Source: JABDIY01 sp963803875
Lineage (GTDB): Bacteria > Actinomycetota > Acidimicrobiia > Acidimicrobiales > SZUA-35
Length of the DNA stretch: 64,000 nt
Direction: 5' to 3'
Assembly (NCBI GenBank): GCA_963803875.1
Contig: CAWDOA010000007.1
Coordinates: forward strand, 54,817 to 118,816
A program made the position numbers and the translations under genes. The notes beneath the pieces were generated by a model. It did not search any database and was not told the DNA's origin. It saw nothing but the letters and a program-made list of their open reading frames with translations. Of this stretch, positions 1-8,348 are shown piece after piece (position 1 is the first letter of the stretch; every line of letters starts with the position of its first letter).

Positions 1-1
1 C

Positions 2-997
2 ATTGCAGAGACCATTGCCGCTGGTGCGGTAGCCAAGCGTCCGCTCGCAGCTGGTGAGGCAATGCGGATCATGACCGGGGCTCCAATTCCCGAAGGAGCT
101 GACGCTGTCGTGATGGTCGAGCTCACAGAGGTCGACGCCGATGATGCAACCATGTTCTGCAAGGCCGAGGTGACGAGCGGCAACCATATACGGCCGGCTG
201 GCGACGACCTTGTGGCCGGTACCGAACTGTTCGAGCCCGGCGTCGTCATCACCCCAGCACATATCGGGATGTTCGCCACGCTCGGAATGACCGACGTAGC
301 CGTCGTCAAACGACCCAGAGTAGGGGTGTTCTCCACCGGAGATGAGCTGATCACCGGTCCCGAGCCGTTGGGGCCGGGACAAATTCGGGACTCCAACAGA
401 CCCCAACTCTTGGCTCTCGTTGCCGAGGCCGGGCTGGAACCGGTTGATCTCGGTTGGCTGCCTGATGATGAAACGGTCATCGAAGCCGCACTTCGAGCAG
501 GTGCCGAGGAATGTGATGCGCTTCTCACCAGCGGTGGGGTGAGCATGGGCGACTTCGACTTCGTGAAGGCGCTACTTCGCCGCTTGGGGGAGATGAACTG
601 GATGCAGATCGCCATCAAGCCGGCCAAACCCTTCGCATTCGGCACCGTGCTTGACACACCGATCTTCGGGCTACCCGGCAACCCGGTGAGCTCCGCTGTG
701 AGCTTTGAACTCCTGGCCCGCCCCGCGCTGCTCAAGATGATGGGTTACGCCGATACCCAGCGGAGGTCTGTATGGGCGTTGGCCGACGAACCGTTGCTTC
801 GAAAGCGGGACGGCAAGACCCACTTCTCGCGCGTGCGGATGGTGGAGTCGATGGACGGAGCACCACGGGTCAGATCCGCCGGTGGTCAAGGCTCTCACCA
901 ACTGTCCGGTCTGGCAATGGCCAACGGTCTGGCGGCCATCCCCGACGGGGAAGGCATTCAGGCGGGAGAGCGAGTGAAGGTCATGCTGTTGGGCTGA
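2..997 (+). CDS. moeA: Molybdopterin molybdotransferase MoeA / gephyrin-like protein Glp (5' end outside window)
   Basis: MoeA inserts molybdate into adenylylated molybdopterin, the last step of molybdenum cofactor synthesis. The frame is open from base 2 with no start, so the N-terminus lies upstream. Visible MoeA motifs are MTGAPIPEGADAVVMVE near the left end, GVFSTGDEL, the TSGGVSMGD loop, KPAKPFAFG and GLPGNPVSS, followed by the C-terminal domain IV. It is followed by convergent moaC and moaA, which supports a cofactor role. In corynebacteria a MoeA-like protein (Glp) binds FtsZ and works with a membrane receptor, GlpR. A GlpR-like gene lies 1.7 kb downstream here, so this copy could be Glp rather than, or as well as, a catalytic MoeA. 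Sequence alone does not separate the two. Confidence 0.93.
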   Translation: MAETIAAGAVAKRPLAAGEAMRIMTGAPIPEGADAVVMVELTEVDADDATMFCKAEVTSGNHIRPAGDDLVAGTELFEPGVVITPAHIGMFATLGMTDVAVVKRPRVGVFSTGDELITGPEPLGPGQIRDSNRPQLLALVAEAGLEPVDLGWLPDDETVIEAALRAGAEECDALLTSGGVSMGDFDFVKALLRRLGEMNWMQIAIKPAKPFAFGTVLDTPIFGLPGNPVSSAVSFELLARPALLKMMGYADTQRRSVWALADEPLLRKRDGKTHFSRVRMVESMDGAPRVRSAGGQGSHQLSGLAMANGLAAIPDGEGIQAGERVKVMLLG

Positions 998-1030
998 CCG
1001 GCGATCGCCGGGCCCCGAATGGCTGCTCTT

Positions 1031-1513
1031 TCAGGTTGGTTGGCGACGGAAAGGGCCAGACTTGCCACCGGTCTTTTCCCAAAGAGCAATATCGCCGATG
1101 ACCATGGTCTTATCGGCCGACTTGCACATGTCGTAGATGGTGAGTGCCGCAACCGAACAGGCCGTCAGTGCTTCCATTTCGACGCCGGTTCGGTCGACGG
1201 TGTCGACCGTGGCCTCAACCTCCACATAGTTGTCCTCGAGACCGAAGTTGACCACAACTGAACCGATCATGAGCTGGTGACACAGGGGCAGCAGATCGGG
1301 TGTGCGCTTGGCCGCCTGGATGCCCGCAATTCGGGCAACTGCCAGAACGTCACCCTTGGCGACAGCACCCCGAGCGATCAAGCTTGTCGTTTCGGGTTCC
1401 ATCATCACCCGTGCCCGGGCCGTGGCGCGACGATGAGTTGGCTCTTTGGGAGTGACATCAACCATGCGGGCCCGGCCCAGCGGATCCAGATGGGTCAGCT
1501 CTCGTTCAGACAT
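1031..1513 (-). CDS. moaC: Cyclic pyranopterin monophosphate synthase MoaC
   Basis: MoaC converts the MoaA product to cyclic pyranopterin monophosphate in molybdenum cofactor synthesis. The 160-residue product matches the family length. It shows the MVDVTPKEPTHRRA start region, the KRTPDLLPLCHQL motif with its conserved His, and the EMEALTACSVAALTIYDMCK stretch with the Lys/Asp region. The ATG at 1513 was chosen because it begins MSERELTHLDPLG just before the conserved core; earlier starts would run into moaA. It lies 35 bp downstream of moaA on the same strand and is probably co-transcribed with it. Confidence 0.93.
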   Translation of the reverse strand: MSERELTHLDPLGRARMVDVTPKEPTHRRATARARVMMEPETTSLIARGAVAKGDVLAVARIAGIQAAKRTPDLLPLCHQLMIGSVVVNFGLEDNYVEVEATVDTVDRTGVEMEALTACSVAALTIYDMCKSADKTMVIGDIALWEKTGGKSGPFRRQPT

Positions 1514-1548
1514 GGAGGTCAGAGTAGCCCCGGCGTCGCAGTGAACGT

Positions 1549-2532
1549 TTACCCGCCTAGTTGACTCATGGACTTGGTAGGACGAATGAAGTGAACCTGG
1601 TTGATTGCGTGGCCAGCCCACTTCTTCTTCACCTCGCCACGAATCGCCTCGAGGACTTCCTCGTCGGTTGCCCCCGCACGCAGAAGCGATCGAAGATCGG
1701 TGTGACCCAAGGCAAAAAGGCAGTTGCGCAACTGGCCCTCAGCGGTGAGCCGCATGCGGTCACAGGCATCACAGAAGGGTTCCGTAACGCTCGCGATCAC
1801 GCCAAACTCGCCAGAACCGTCAGTGAACCGGAAACGTTCCGCCGGTGAGGAGCCTCGCACGATCGGAACAAAGTCGAACTCGCTCGCAGCGATCTCGAGG
1901 ATTTCCTTGGCCGGGACGACCCGATCGTTGGACCAGTGGCCCTGTGCATCCAGGGGCATGAACTCGATGAACCGGACGATGACTCCGTTGTCCCGTCCGA
2001 AGTGCAGGAAGTCGAGGATCTCGTCGTCGTTTATGCCTCTCATGGGTACGACGTTGAGCTTCACCGGATCGAATCCTGCTGAAATCGCAGCTTGGATCCC
2101 CTCCAGCACCCGATCAAGCTCGTTTCGCTTGGTGAGTTCGAGGAACCGCTCGTGGTGAAGGGTGTCGATGCTGATGTTGAGCCGGTGGAGACCTGCCGCT
2201 CTCAGGTCGTTTGCGATCAAGGCCAGCGTTGCGCCGTTCGTCGTCATGGAGAGCTCAACCCCCAGAGCCGCCAGTCGGGCCACCAGCAAGGGGAGACGGG
2301 CCCGCACCGTGGGCTCTCCGCCGGTCAGACGAATCGATTTCACGCCAGCTTCGTGCACCAGAATCGAGGCGATCCGTTCGATCTCCTCGTAGGTGAGAAT
2401 CCCTCCGCGCTCCAGCCACTCCATTCCTTCTTCGGGCATGCAATAGGCGCAACGAAAGTTGCAGCGGTCGGTGACCGAGACTCGAAGGTCGGTGTGAACC
2501 CGCCCGAATGTGTCGATCAACCGTTCGGCCAT
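1549..2532 (-). CDS. moaA: GTP 3',8-cyclase MoaA (radical SAM)
   Basis: MoaA is the radical-SAM enzyme that opens molybdenum cofactor synthesis by cyclising GTP. The N-terminal CNFRCAYC (CxxxCxxC) binds the SAM-cleaving 4Fe-4S cluster. The C-terminal FCDACDRMRL followed by a third Cys (RNCLF) binds the substrate cluster. The protein ends in SQLGG, and the terminal Gly-Gly is a known functional MoaA signature. The ATG at 2532 (MAERLIDTFGRVHTDLR) fits the family start; a TTG 51 bp upstream would only add a non-conserved tail. The gene is first in a moaA-moaC pair that converges on moeA. Confidence 0.95.
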   Translation of the reverse strand: MAERLIDTFGRVHTDLRVSVTDRCNFRCAYCMPEEGMEWLERGGILTYEEIERIASILVHEAGVKSIRLTGGEPTVRARLPLLVARLAALGVELSMTTNGATLALIANDLRAAGLHRLNISIDTLHHERFLELTKRNELDRVLEGIQAAISAGFDPVKLNVVPMRGINDDEILDFLHFGRDNGVIVRFIEFMPLDAQGHWSNDRVVPAKEILEIAASEFDFVPIVRGSSPAERFRFTDGSGEFGVIASVTEPFCDACDRMRLTAEGQLRNCLFALGHTDLRSLLRAGATDEEVLEAIRGEVKKKWAGHAINQVHFIRPTKSMSQLGG

Positions 2533-2652
2533 CGAACCACCGTACAACCGGCCCGACCTTGGACCAATGTCGGGAGATGCCAACAGATCCTCGAGACCTT
2601 CGACTAATAATGGGCAGAGTTACCCGTCACACTTAAGAAAGAACACCTATCA

Positions 2653-3153
2653 ATGCCTCTGCCCCTCTGGCAAATGTTCATTCTCGCCGCTGTCGGCAGC
2701 CTATGGGTCGCATGGCTCGTTGTGCCGTTCGTTCGCTCTCTCCGCAAGCGCGAGCCCGATTCGATCGGATCGTTCCGCCAGCAACTGAGCGCCATGGGAC
2801 GTGCGCCTGAAGAAGTGATGCTGGAACGGTCCAGCGGGGCCCAGCTTGCAACCAGTCCCTCCAAATGGCGTTCCCAGCCGGTCCACAGCCGGCGTCGACA
2901 GATCTTTCTCGCTCTCTGCATGTCTGTCGTGGTCTCACTCATCGCCGCTGTCATTGGCGGTGGTCTCTTCGTAGGGCTGCACCTCACGATGGATGTGCTT
3001 TTGGCGACATTTGTTGCCTTCGCCAACCGGGCCGGCGGCCGCGAGGTCGAACGTCGGGAAACCGTCATCTATCTCGACGACTATGACAACGACGAAGATG
3101 AGTCCCCCTATGAGTACGTAGGTGACGACGAACTTCTGGTCAACTACGGGTAA
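2653..3153 (+). CDS. Three-segment membrane protein resembling the division protein SepX/GlpR
   Basis: This 166-residue protein has one membrane segment at about residues 5-27, a short cytoplasmic linker with SIGSFRQQLSAMGR (38-51), two closely spaced membrane segments at about 84-125, and an acidic tail. The layout of one N-terminal helix, a linker with an S-x-x-SFR-like motif and a C-terminal hairpin is that of the actinobacterial SepX/GlpR family as I know it. SepX acts at Streptomyces septa, and GlpR is the receptor of the MoeA-like protein Glp in corynebacteria. Location near moeA agrees with this. It is shorter than characterised members. The assignment rests on recalled architecture and context, not on an alignment. 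Confidence 0.55.
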   Translation: MPLPLWQMFILAAVGSLWVAWLVVPFVRSLRKREPDSIGSFRQQLSAMGRAPEEVMLERSSGAQLATSPSKWRSQPVHSRRRQIFLALCMSVVVSLIAAVIGGGLFVGLHLTMDVLLATFVAFANRAGGREVERRETVIYLDDYDNDEDESPYEYVGDDELLVNYG

Positions 3154-3172
3154 GCTCACACTCCCGTTCCAC

Positions 3173-3245
3173 GGGGGTGTAGCTCAGTTGGTAGAGCGCC
3201 TCGGTCGCATCGAGGAGGCCAGGGGTTCAATTCCCCTCACCTCCA
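3173..3245 (+). tRNA. tRNA-Ala (anticodon CGC)
   Basis: A 73-nt cloverleaf folds by eye. The acceptor stem GGGGGTG/CACCTCC has the G3:U70 wobble pair that is the alanine identity element. The D arm is GCTC..GAGC, the anticodon stem CCTCG/CGAGG encloses loop GTCGCAT (anticodon CGC at 3206-3208), and the T arm is AGGGG-TTCAATT-CCCCT. The discriminator base is A and CCA is not encoded. G at position 32 of the anticodon loop is slightly unusual. The gene starts 19 bp after the preceding CDS. Confidence 0.95.
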
Positions 3246-3249
3246 CGTA

Positions 3250-3475
3250 ATTCCCTCCGGGGGCCTCTTGCGCTCGCCTGCGGGCCTCTTCGGTCCATGT
3301 TCTCGCTGCGGGCCTGGCGGCCCTCGCTTCATGGACACGGCCCTTCGGGTCGGCCCGGGACATGATTCCCTCCGGGGGCCTCTTGCCTCGCCTGCGGGCC
3401 TCTTCGGTCCATGTTCTCGCTCGGGCCTGGCGGCCCTCGCTTCATGGACACGGCCCTTCGGGTCGCCCGGGAGCG
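3250..3475. repeat. Tandem duplication of a GC-rich unit of about 115 bp after tRNA-Ala
   Basis: Two near-identical copies begin at 3250 and 3365 (both open with attccctccgggggcct) and run through a shared ggccctcgcttcatggac segment to a cccttcgggtc end. They differ by a few small indels. The stretch between the tRNA and galK (257 bp) holds no gene I can support; open frames in it are low-complexity by-products of the GC-rich repeat. The unit could be a dispersed repeat that inserted behind the tRNA, or a local duplication. Confidence 0.8.
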
Positions 3476-3502
3476 GATTCGGTCCGGGGACCGTTTCTTG
3501 CC

Positions 3503-4517
3503 CTACTCCCAGGTGATGTGGGCGCCTTGGCTGGGGGCGGCTCGGGTCCACCAGGTATCGACCTGCGGATCTGCCCCTGGTTCGGCGAAGGCGACGATCG
3601 AACCGCCGAATCCGCCCCCGGTCAGGCGCGCGGCGAGAATCCCGGGCTGTGAAACGAGGTGGTTCACCATGTCTTCAACCACTGGAGTCGACGCCTCGAA
3701 GTTGTCGGCGTAGCTCCGGTGTCCGTCGGTGAGGATGCCGGCTGCCCGGTCGATGTCGTTGGTGGTGAAGGCATCGGCCATCATTCGAACCCGCTGGTTG
3801 TCGCCGACCACGTGACGAGCGCGTTTTCTCATCATCGAGTCGGTGAGCGTTTCCACATCTTCCAAGCTCGCCAGTCGGAGCGGCCCAATGGTCCTTTCGG
3901 CTGCGAAGCATGCTTCGCGGCGTGTGCTGTATTCGGACTCGGCGATCTCTCGCTGCTGACCTGAGTGGACCACAAGGATCTCGAGACCTTCGGGAACACG
4001 TACCGGCTCGATGCTCAGATCGTGGCAGTCGATCAACAATGCAGATCCGGCCACACCAAAGAGGCTGGACAGCTGATCCATCAGCCCGATTTGTACTCCG
4101 GTGGCGTTCTGTTCGGACTCCCTTGCCATCTTGGCGAGTTCCCGCCGGTCACCGTCGCCGACAAGCGCGAGCAGGGCTGCGCATGTGAGGGCGCTGGACG
4201 TTGACAGGCCGGTGCCACCGGCAGGCAGGTTCGAGTGGATGTCGACATCGAAACCGTTTCCGTTGTCGGCGCGGCATTGCTGCTGATGCCAGATAGCGGC
4301 CCCAGGTGCGAATCTCCCGCGGGTCGACGGGGAGCGGGATGTGCACATCTTCGGACTGGTTTGAGGAACGGGCGATGATCACGCCCTCGGTCAGGCTGCC
4401 CGTGATGGTGATGCCGAGGTCGAGTGCCATGGGCAATACCAGGCCACCGGTGTAGTCGGTGTGCTCGCCGATGAGATTCACTCTCCCGGGCGCGAACGAG
4501 ACGAAGGAGCGACTCAC
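3503..4517 (-). CDS. galK: Galactokinase GalK, interrupted by a one-base frameshift
   Basis: Galactokinase phosphorylates galactose to galactose-1-phosphate (Leloir pathway, GHMP kinase fold). The N-terminal part has the PGRVNLIGEHTDY signature. The rest, in another frame, has PAGGTGLSTSSAL (GHMP ATP-binding motif), GLMDQLSSLFG and the C-terminal LTGGGFGGS. The frame changes at about 4268-4290 (after the residues WGRYLASAA), and removing one base there gives a protein of 337 residues. The start is probably the GTG at 4517, whose GTGA overlaps the stop of the 52-aa ORF upstream; a GTG at 4526 is the alternative. It may be a real pseudogene, but similar one-base indels in essential genes of this window make sequence error more likely. 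Confidence 0.82.
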
Positions 4518-4672
4518 TTGAACCACCGGTCGGCGGTTGCCGACATCTGGGGGTCTACGAGTTCGTTGCGATCGCCCCCGCCGGTGAGTATTTCTGGCTT
4601 CATCTCGATCAATCTACGGTCAATCGGTCCGTACCGGCGGTAGGCATCGAAGTCGGCGAAACCTGGGGTCAT
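4514..4672 (-). CDS. Small 52-residue protein of unknown function, coupled to galK
   Basis: The ATG at 4672 overlaps the lipoprotein stop (ATGA) and the TGA at 4514-4516 overlaps the galK GTG (GTGA). The ORF therefore fits exactly between two genes with four-base couplings at both ends, which is good evidence that it is translated. The product begins MTPGFADFDAYRRYG, has no membrane segment or signal peptide, and contains GGGDRNELVDP. I do not recognise a family. It might be a fragment of a larger gene, but the double coupling argues for a genuine small gene. Confidence 0.5.
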   Translation of the reverse strand: MTPGFADFDAYRRYGPIDRRLIEMKPEILTGGGDRNELVDPQMSATADRWFK

Positions 4673-5283
4673 CCGTCGGTGGTGTCGGTGGTGTCGCCTT
4701 CGGGCACGACTTCAGAGAGATCTCCCGCCTCGCAATCGTTGTAGTTGGACCGCGTGGCTTGTTCTCCGATGGTCTCTGCGTCGATACCCGAAAGTTGGAT
4801 CGGTCCCGAGGTGTCCCGCAACTCCACCGCATCCACAGCGTCGAACTGGGTCATCGTGCAGACGATCACCTGGGTCGAGAAACGGTTGTTGGTGTTCTCT
4901 CGAAATTGCGCTTCGTCGGAGACGGCGATCGACAGCAGACCACCCACGGGCTGGCCGGCGACCGGATTGAGCGACTCCGAGAGACGGGCTCTGACCGGGA
5001 GGAGCGCTGACTCCACTTCTGTTGGACCTGCGACCAGCAACTCGAGAGCCTCTTGGATCCCCGGCCGCTGCTCTCTGGATCGTGTGACTCGCCAGAGCGA
5101 GTCGTCTTCTTCAGCCAGGAAGTACAGCTCGAGTCTGAAACCGCCCGCAACCTCCGGTGGAGGTTCGGTGGTGGTGCTCGTCGGTCCGAGCAGATCATAG
5201 GGAACGTTTGGAATCACCTCGGCTGCCTTCTCCTGGGGCGATATACACCCGGCAAGGACGAGTGCCAGAGGAACCAAGAACAA
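4669..5283 (-). CDS. GerMN-domain lipoprotein, LpqB-like (short)
   Basis: The N-terminus is hydrophobic and ends in a lipobox (LVLAGC), indicating a lipoprotein anchored outside the membrane. After a Thr/Pro linker comes a domain of about 130 residues resembling GerMN (GIQEALELLVAGP, LLSIAVSDEAQF, VDAVEL). Actinobacterial LpqB, encoded directly after mtrA-mtrB, also starts with GerMN but is more than twice as long with a beta-propeller-like C-terminus absent here. The TTG start at 5283 gives a short signal peptide without the usual positive residues. The upstream frame encodes a better signal peptide but has no start codon, so an ATG at 5371 plus one more indel is possible. Confidence 0.7.
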   Translation of the reverse strand: MFLVPLALVLAGCISPQEKAAEVIPNVPYDLLGPTSTTTEPPPEVAGGFRLELYFLAEEDDSLWRVTRSREQRPGIQEALELLVAGPTEVESALLPVRARLSESLNPVAGQPVGGLLSIAVSDEAQFRENTNNRFSTQVIVCTMTQFDAVDAVELRDTSGPIQLSGIDAETIGEQATRSNYNDCEAGDLSEVVPEGDTTDTTDG

Positions 5284-5372
5284 ACAAGTGGTGACCGAGC
5301 GGGAACCGACTGCGTGGTTCCTGGGCGTATGCGACCCGGAGCGAGGAACGAGCGGAGGCGAGCGAAGGCATA

Positions 5373-6836
5373 TTACAGAGCCAGTTCTTCCAGCTCGCCG
5401 GTCATGTCTGCTTCGATTCCGGGAATCTCGACCACAAAACGTGCTCCGGTTCCGGTTGGTGTGAGGCCGTCCACCCAGATCCGGCCCCCGTGAAGGCGAA
5501 CGTGTTCAGAGACCAGTGAGAGGCCGAGCCCAGCTCCGGTGGCAATCTCGCGCCGGCCGGCATCGGATCCGGCCCGCGAGAAACGGTCGAAGATTCGAAG
5601 GCGGTCCGCCGGGGCAACACCCGGCCCGTCATCGATCACACTGATCCTGAGCCGATCGTTGTGTCGTTCGACCGAGATGACGGTGGCCCCTCCTGCGTAC
5701 TTTCGGGCGTTGTCGAGCAGGTTGGCGATCACTTGGTGAAGCCGGCGCTTGTCAACGCTGACCATGAGTGCACCGCGTTCGTCGGTTTCGACGGGAACCC
5801 CCGGAGTAGGGCCCTGTGCAACAACCCGCCGAAGAAACTCCAACACTTCGAAGGTGTCTGTGTCCAGTTGAACCGCTCCTGCGTCAAGACGGGAGATTTC
5901 GAGCAGGTCTTCGACGAGCCGCTGGAAACGGAGAAGGTCTTTCGACAGCAGATCCGTTGCCCGTCGGGCGGCCTCGGGCATTTCTGCACGGCGGTGTTCG
6001 AGCACATCAACCGAGGCCGCAAGGGTCATGAGCGGGGATCTCAGTTCGTGCGAGACGTCGGAGGCAAACCGTTCATCCCGTTCGATCCGTGACCGCAAGG
6101 CTTCAACCATGTCGTTGAAGGAGCTGGTGAGTTTGGCCAGATCAGGATCTGATTGTTCATCCAACCGGGTGTCGAAGTCGCCGGCGGCGATCGCTTCCGC
6201 TGCCAGGGCGGCGTTGGTGACAGGAAGGAGTAGGCGCCGTGCGAAGTAGTAACCGAGTCCGGCGCCGAGAATGGTGGCCGTGACGCCGACTCCGATGAGG
6301 ATTCGTCGCAGTGTTGCCAGCGTGGATTCGGTGTCGGTCAGCGACAGGATTTCGTAGTAGTCGGCGTTGATCTCGGCGATCCGCACGCCGACCGCGAACT
6401 GACCGCCGTCCTCTGTCTGGAAACGCTTGCTGGCGGCTTGGCCCCGCACGACGAGTGCGCGCAGGTCGGTGGGGATATCGCTGACCACGAGACCGGAAAG
6501 GGAACGCGGTTCACCGTCGGCGGGCAGGAGAAGGACTTCGGCATTGTTGGTTCTCGGCAGGCCCTCGAGAATGTCGGGGATCTCTGCCGATTGCAGCTGA
6601 AGGTCTCGGCGCAGGTCCGCTGCGTTGTTGAACATCTGGGCCACGGCGAGACCCTCGGTCTCGGCCAGGAGCTGACGTTGGGCAAGTGCCAAGGAGCTGA
6701 CGGCGACGCCTGAGGACAGCAGAAGGGCTCCCAGAGCGTACGACAACGAGACCCGGGCTCGTAGCCCGATGATCCGGCCGAGAACACGACGCCGACTACG
6801 GCTGGAGCTTGTAGCCAAGGCCCCGTGCTGTGACAA
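5373..6836 (-). CDS. Sensor histidine kinase, MtrB-like
   Basis: This is a membrane-bound sensor kinase of up to 487 residues. A first membrane helix lies at about residues 27-52, followed by an extracytoplasmic sensor region to about 180, a second helix (GVTATILGAGLGYYFARRL), a HAMP linker, and a HisKA box with the phospho-acceptor in SHELRSPLMTL. The ATPase domain shows the N box NLLDNARKYA, the G1 box DDGPGVAP and the G2 box GAGLGLSLV. It overlaps the response regulator gene and precedes an LpqB-like lipoprotein, which is the mtrA-mtrB-lpqB order of actinobacteria. The TTG at 6836 is the best upstream start I see. In mycobacteria MtrAB couples cell wall and division control. Confidence 0.87.
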   Translation of the reverse strand: MSQHGALATSSSRSRRRVLGRIIGLRARVSLSYALGALLLSSGVAVSSLALAQRQLLAETEGLAVAQMFNNAADLRRDLQLQSAEIPDILEGLPRTNNAEVLLLPADGEPRSLSGLVVSDIPTDLRALVVRGQAASKRFQTEDGGQFAVGVRIAEINADYYEILSLTDTESTLATLRRILIGVGVTATILGAGLGYYFARRLLLPVTNAALAAEAIAAGDFDTRLDEQSDPDLAKLTSSFNDMVEALRSRIERDERFASDVSHELRSPLMTLAASVDVLEHRRAEMPEAARRATDLLSKDLLRFQRLVEDLLEISRLDAGAVQLDTDTFEVLEFLRRVVAQGPTPGVPVETDERGALMVSVDKRRLHQVIANLLDNARKYAGGATVISVERHNDRLRISVIDDGPGVAPADRLRIFDRFSRAGSDAGRREIATGAGLGLSLVSEHVRLHGGRIWVDGLTPTGTGARFVVEIPGIEADMTGELEELAL

Positions 6837-7479
6837 CGTAGCGAGGGCTGGCTGCGTCTGGCTCCACCTTGGTCCTCAGTCGTCGAATATGAACATCGAC
6901 CAGTCGACCGTCACCGAAGTAGTCATATCCCCACACCCGTTCCAGCAACACTTCGCGGCTGAACACCTTCCCGGGTTGTGATGCAAGTTCGCACAGCAGC
7001 TTGAACTCGGTCTTGGTGAGATGTACTTCGCTCTCGCCCTGGGTGACCATTCCCTCCTCGGGGCTGATCTCCAGCTCGCCTACCTTCACGCGCTGCATGT
7101 TGCCCTGCTCGGCGTTTCGGCTGCGCCGCAGCATGGCGCGGATTCGGGCAGACAGTTCCTTGGGAGCGAACGGCTTGGTCATGTAGTCATCAGCCCCCGC
7201 TTCGAGCCCGGCAACTACATCGTGGGTGTCAGCCCGGGCGGTGACCATGATGATTGGCACGTCGCTGCCGCGACGCATCTGGCGACACACCTCGAAGCCG
7301 TCCATTCCGGGCAGATTGATGTCGATCAGCACCACGTCGGGCGGATTGTCGGTGAAGGAGTGCATGGCGGACTCGCCGGTCCCAGCCTCGGTGACTTCCC
7401 AGCCTTCTTCTTCCAGCGCCAGTTTCACAGCCTGCCGGATGCGCTCGTCGTCCTCAACTGTCAAGATGTGAGTCCCCAC
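6796..7479 (-). CDS. OmpR/PhoB-family response regulator, MtrA-like
   Basis: The receiver domain has the acidic pocket EDD, the phospho-acceptor Asp in VVLIDINLPGMDG, and the K of DDYMTKPF. The C-terminal winged helix includes FSREVLLERVWGYDYFGDGRLVDVHIRRLR, which recalls the VWGYRHPADTRLVNVHV region of MtrA. The GTG at 7479 starts just before the receiver domain; the next in-frame start upstream is a TTG at 7497. The protein is 227 residues, normal for the family. It is the first gene of the mtrA-mtrB-lpqB-like operon that continues through the 52-aa ORF to galK. Confidence 0.87.
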   Translation of the reverse strand: MGTHILTVEDDERIRQAVKLALEEEGWEVTEAGTGESAMHSFTDNPPDVVLIDINLPGMDGFEVCRQMRRGSDVPIIMVTARADTHDVVAGLEAGADDYMTKPFAPKELSARIRAMLRRSRNAEQGNMQRVKVGELEISPEEGMVTQGESEVHLTKTEFKLLCELASQPGKVFSREVLLERVWGYDYFGDGRLVDVHIRRLRTKVEPDAASPRYVVTARGLGYKLQP

Positions 7480-7565
7480 GTCCCTATGGTGCCTCAAAAA
7501 CGGCCTCGATGGGAGCCAGCGTGGTCTAGAACCTCTGGTCAGCTGGGCGAGAGTGTGGTCGACGC

Positions 7566-8348
7566 TCAGCCGATGATGGCGCTGAGTTGGTCGAACAACT
7601 GTGGCGCGGAACCAAGCAAGAGGGGCCGCTCGGCTTCTGGCGGGGTGAGGAACTCCACCCGGGCACCGGCTTCAGAGGCGATCAGCCAACCGGCGGCAAG
7701 ATCCCACTGATTCAGTCCCGCTTCGAAATAGGCGTCGTAGGCGCCCCGAGCGACCATGCACAGATCTTTGGCTGCGGATCCCAGACGGCGGATGTCCCGT
7801 ACTTGCGGCAGGAGTTCGATCAGCAGCTCTGCCTGTTGTTGCCGCTGTTCGGCCACATATGAAAAGCCGGTTCCCACCAGGGCTTGGGCTAGCTCTTCGG
7901 TGGTTGTTCGTGCGTGAAGCGGTTCGCCATTCAGGGTTGCGCCGCCGTTGCGATGGGCTGCGTACATCTCCTGGGCAACAGGGTCGAAGACAGCGGCTGC
8001 GCCGATTCCTGCGCTGTCGCCGACCGCAATCGATACGACCCAGCCGGGGAGCCCGTAGAAGAAGTTTGTTGTTCCATCGATCGGATCGATGAACCAGGTA
8101 AGGCCGGTGGTTCCCTCTTTGCTGGTGCCCTCCTCGCCCACGATCGCGTCGTCGGGACGTTGTCTACTCAAGTCTGCGGTGATCAGCGCTTCAGCTGCCT
8201 TGTCTGCAGCGGTCACGATGTCGACCTGGGAGGATTTGGTGTGTATTTCGGTGACTGCGGTCCTGCGCTGGGCAAGCGCCAGCGCTCCGGCCTCGGATGC
8301 CATCTGCACAGCCAGTTCTCGGAGTTCGCTCCAGCTCACGTCGGTCAT
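7566..8348 (-). CDS. Inositol monophosphatase family protein (SuhB-like)
   Basis: The metal-dependent phosphatase motifs are all present: GEEGTSKEG, WFIDPIDGTTNFFYGLP (the DPIDGT signature) and the C-terminal WDLAAGWLIASEAG. The 260-residue size is normal. Likely substrates are inositol-1-phosphate or histidinol-phosphate; the sequence does not decide. The ATG at 8348 overlaps the stop of the upstream membrane-protein gene (ATGA), so the two are translationally coupled. Longer in-frame starts exist upstream but would run into that gene. Confidence 0.92.
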   Translation of the reverse strand: MTDVSWSELRELAVQMASEAGALALAQRRTAVTEIHTKSSQVDIVTAADKAAEALITADLSRQRPDDAIVGEEGTSKEGTTGLTWFIDPIDGTTNFFYGLPGWVVSIAVGDSAGIGAAAVFDPVAQEMYAAHRNGGATLNGEPLHARTTTEELAQALVGTGFSYVAEQRQQQAELLIELLPQVRDIRRLGSAAKDLCMVARGAYDAYFEAGLNQWDLAAGWLIASEAGARVEFLTPPEAERPLLLGSAPQLFDQLSAIIG

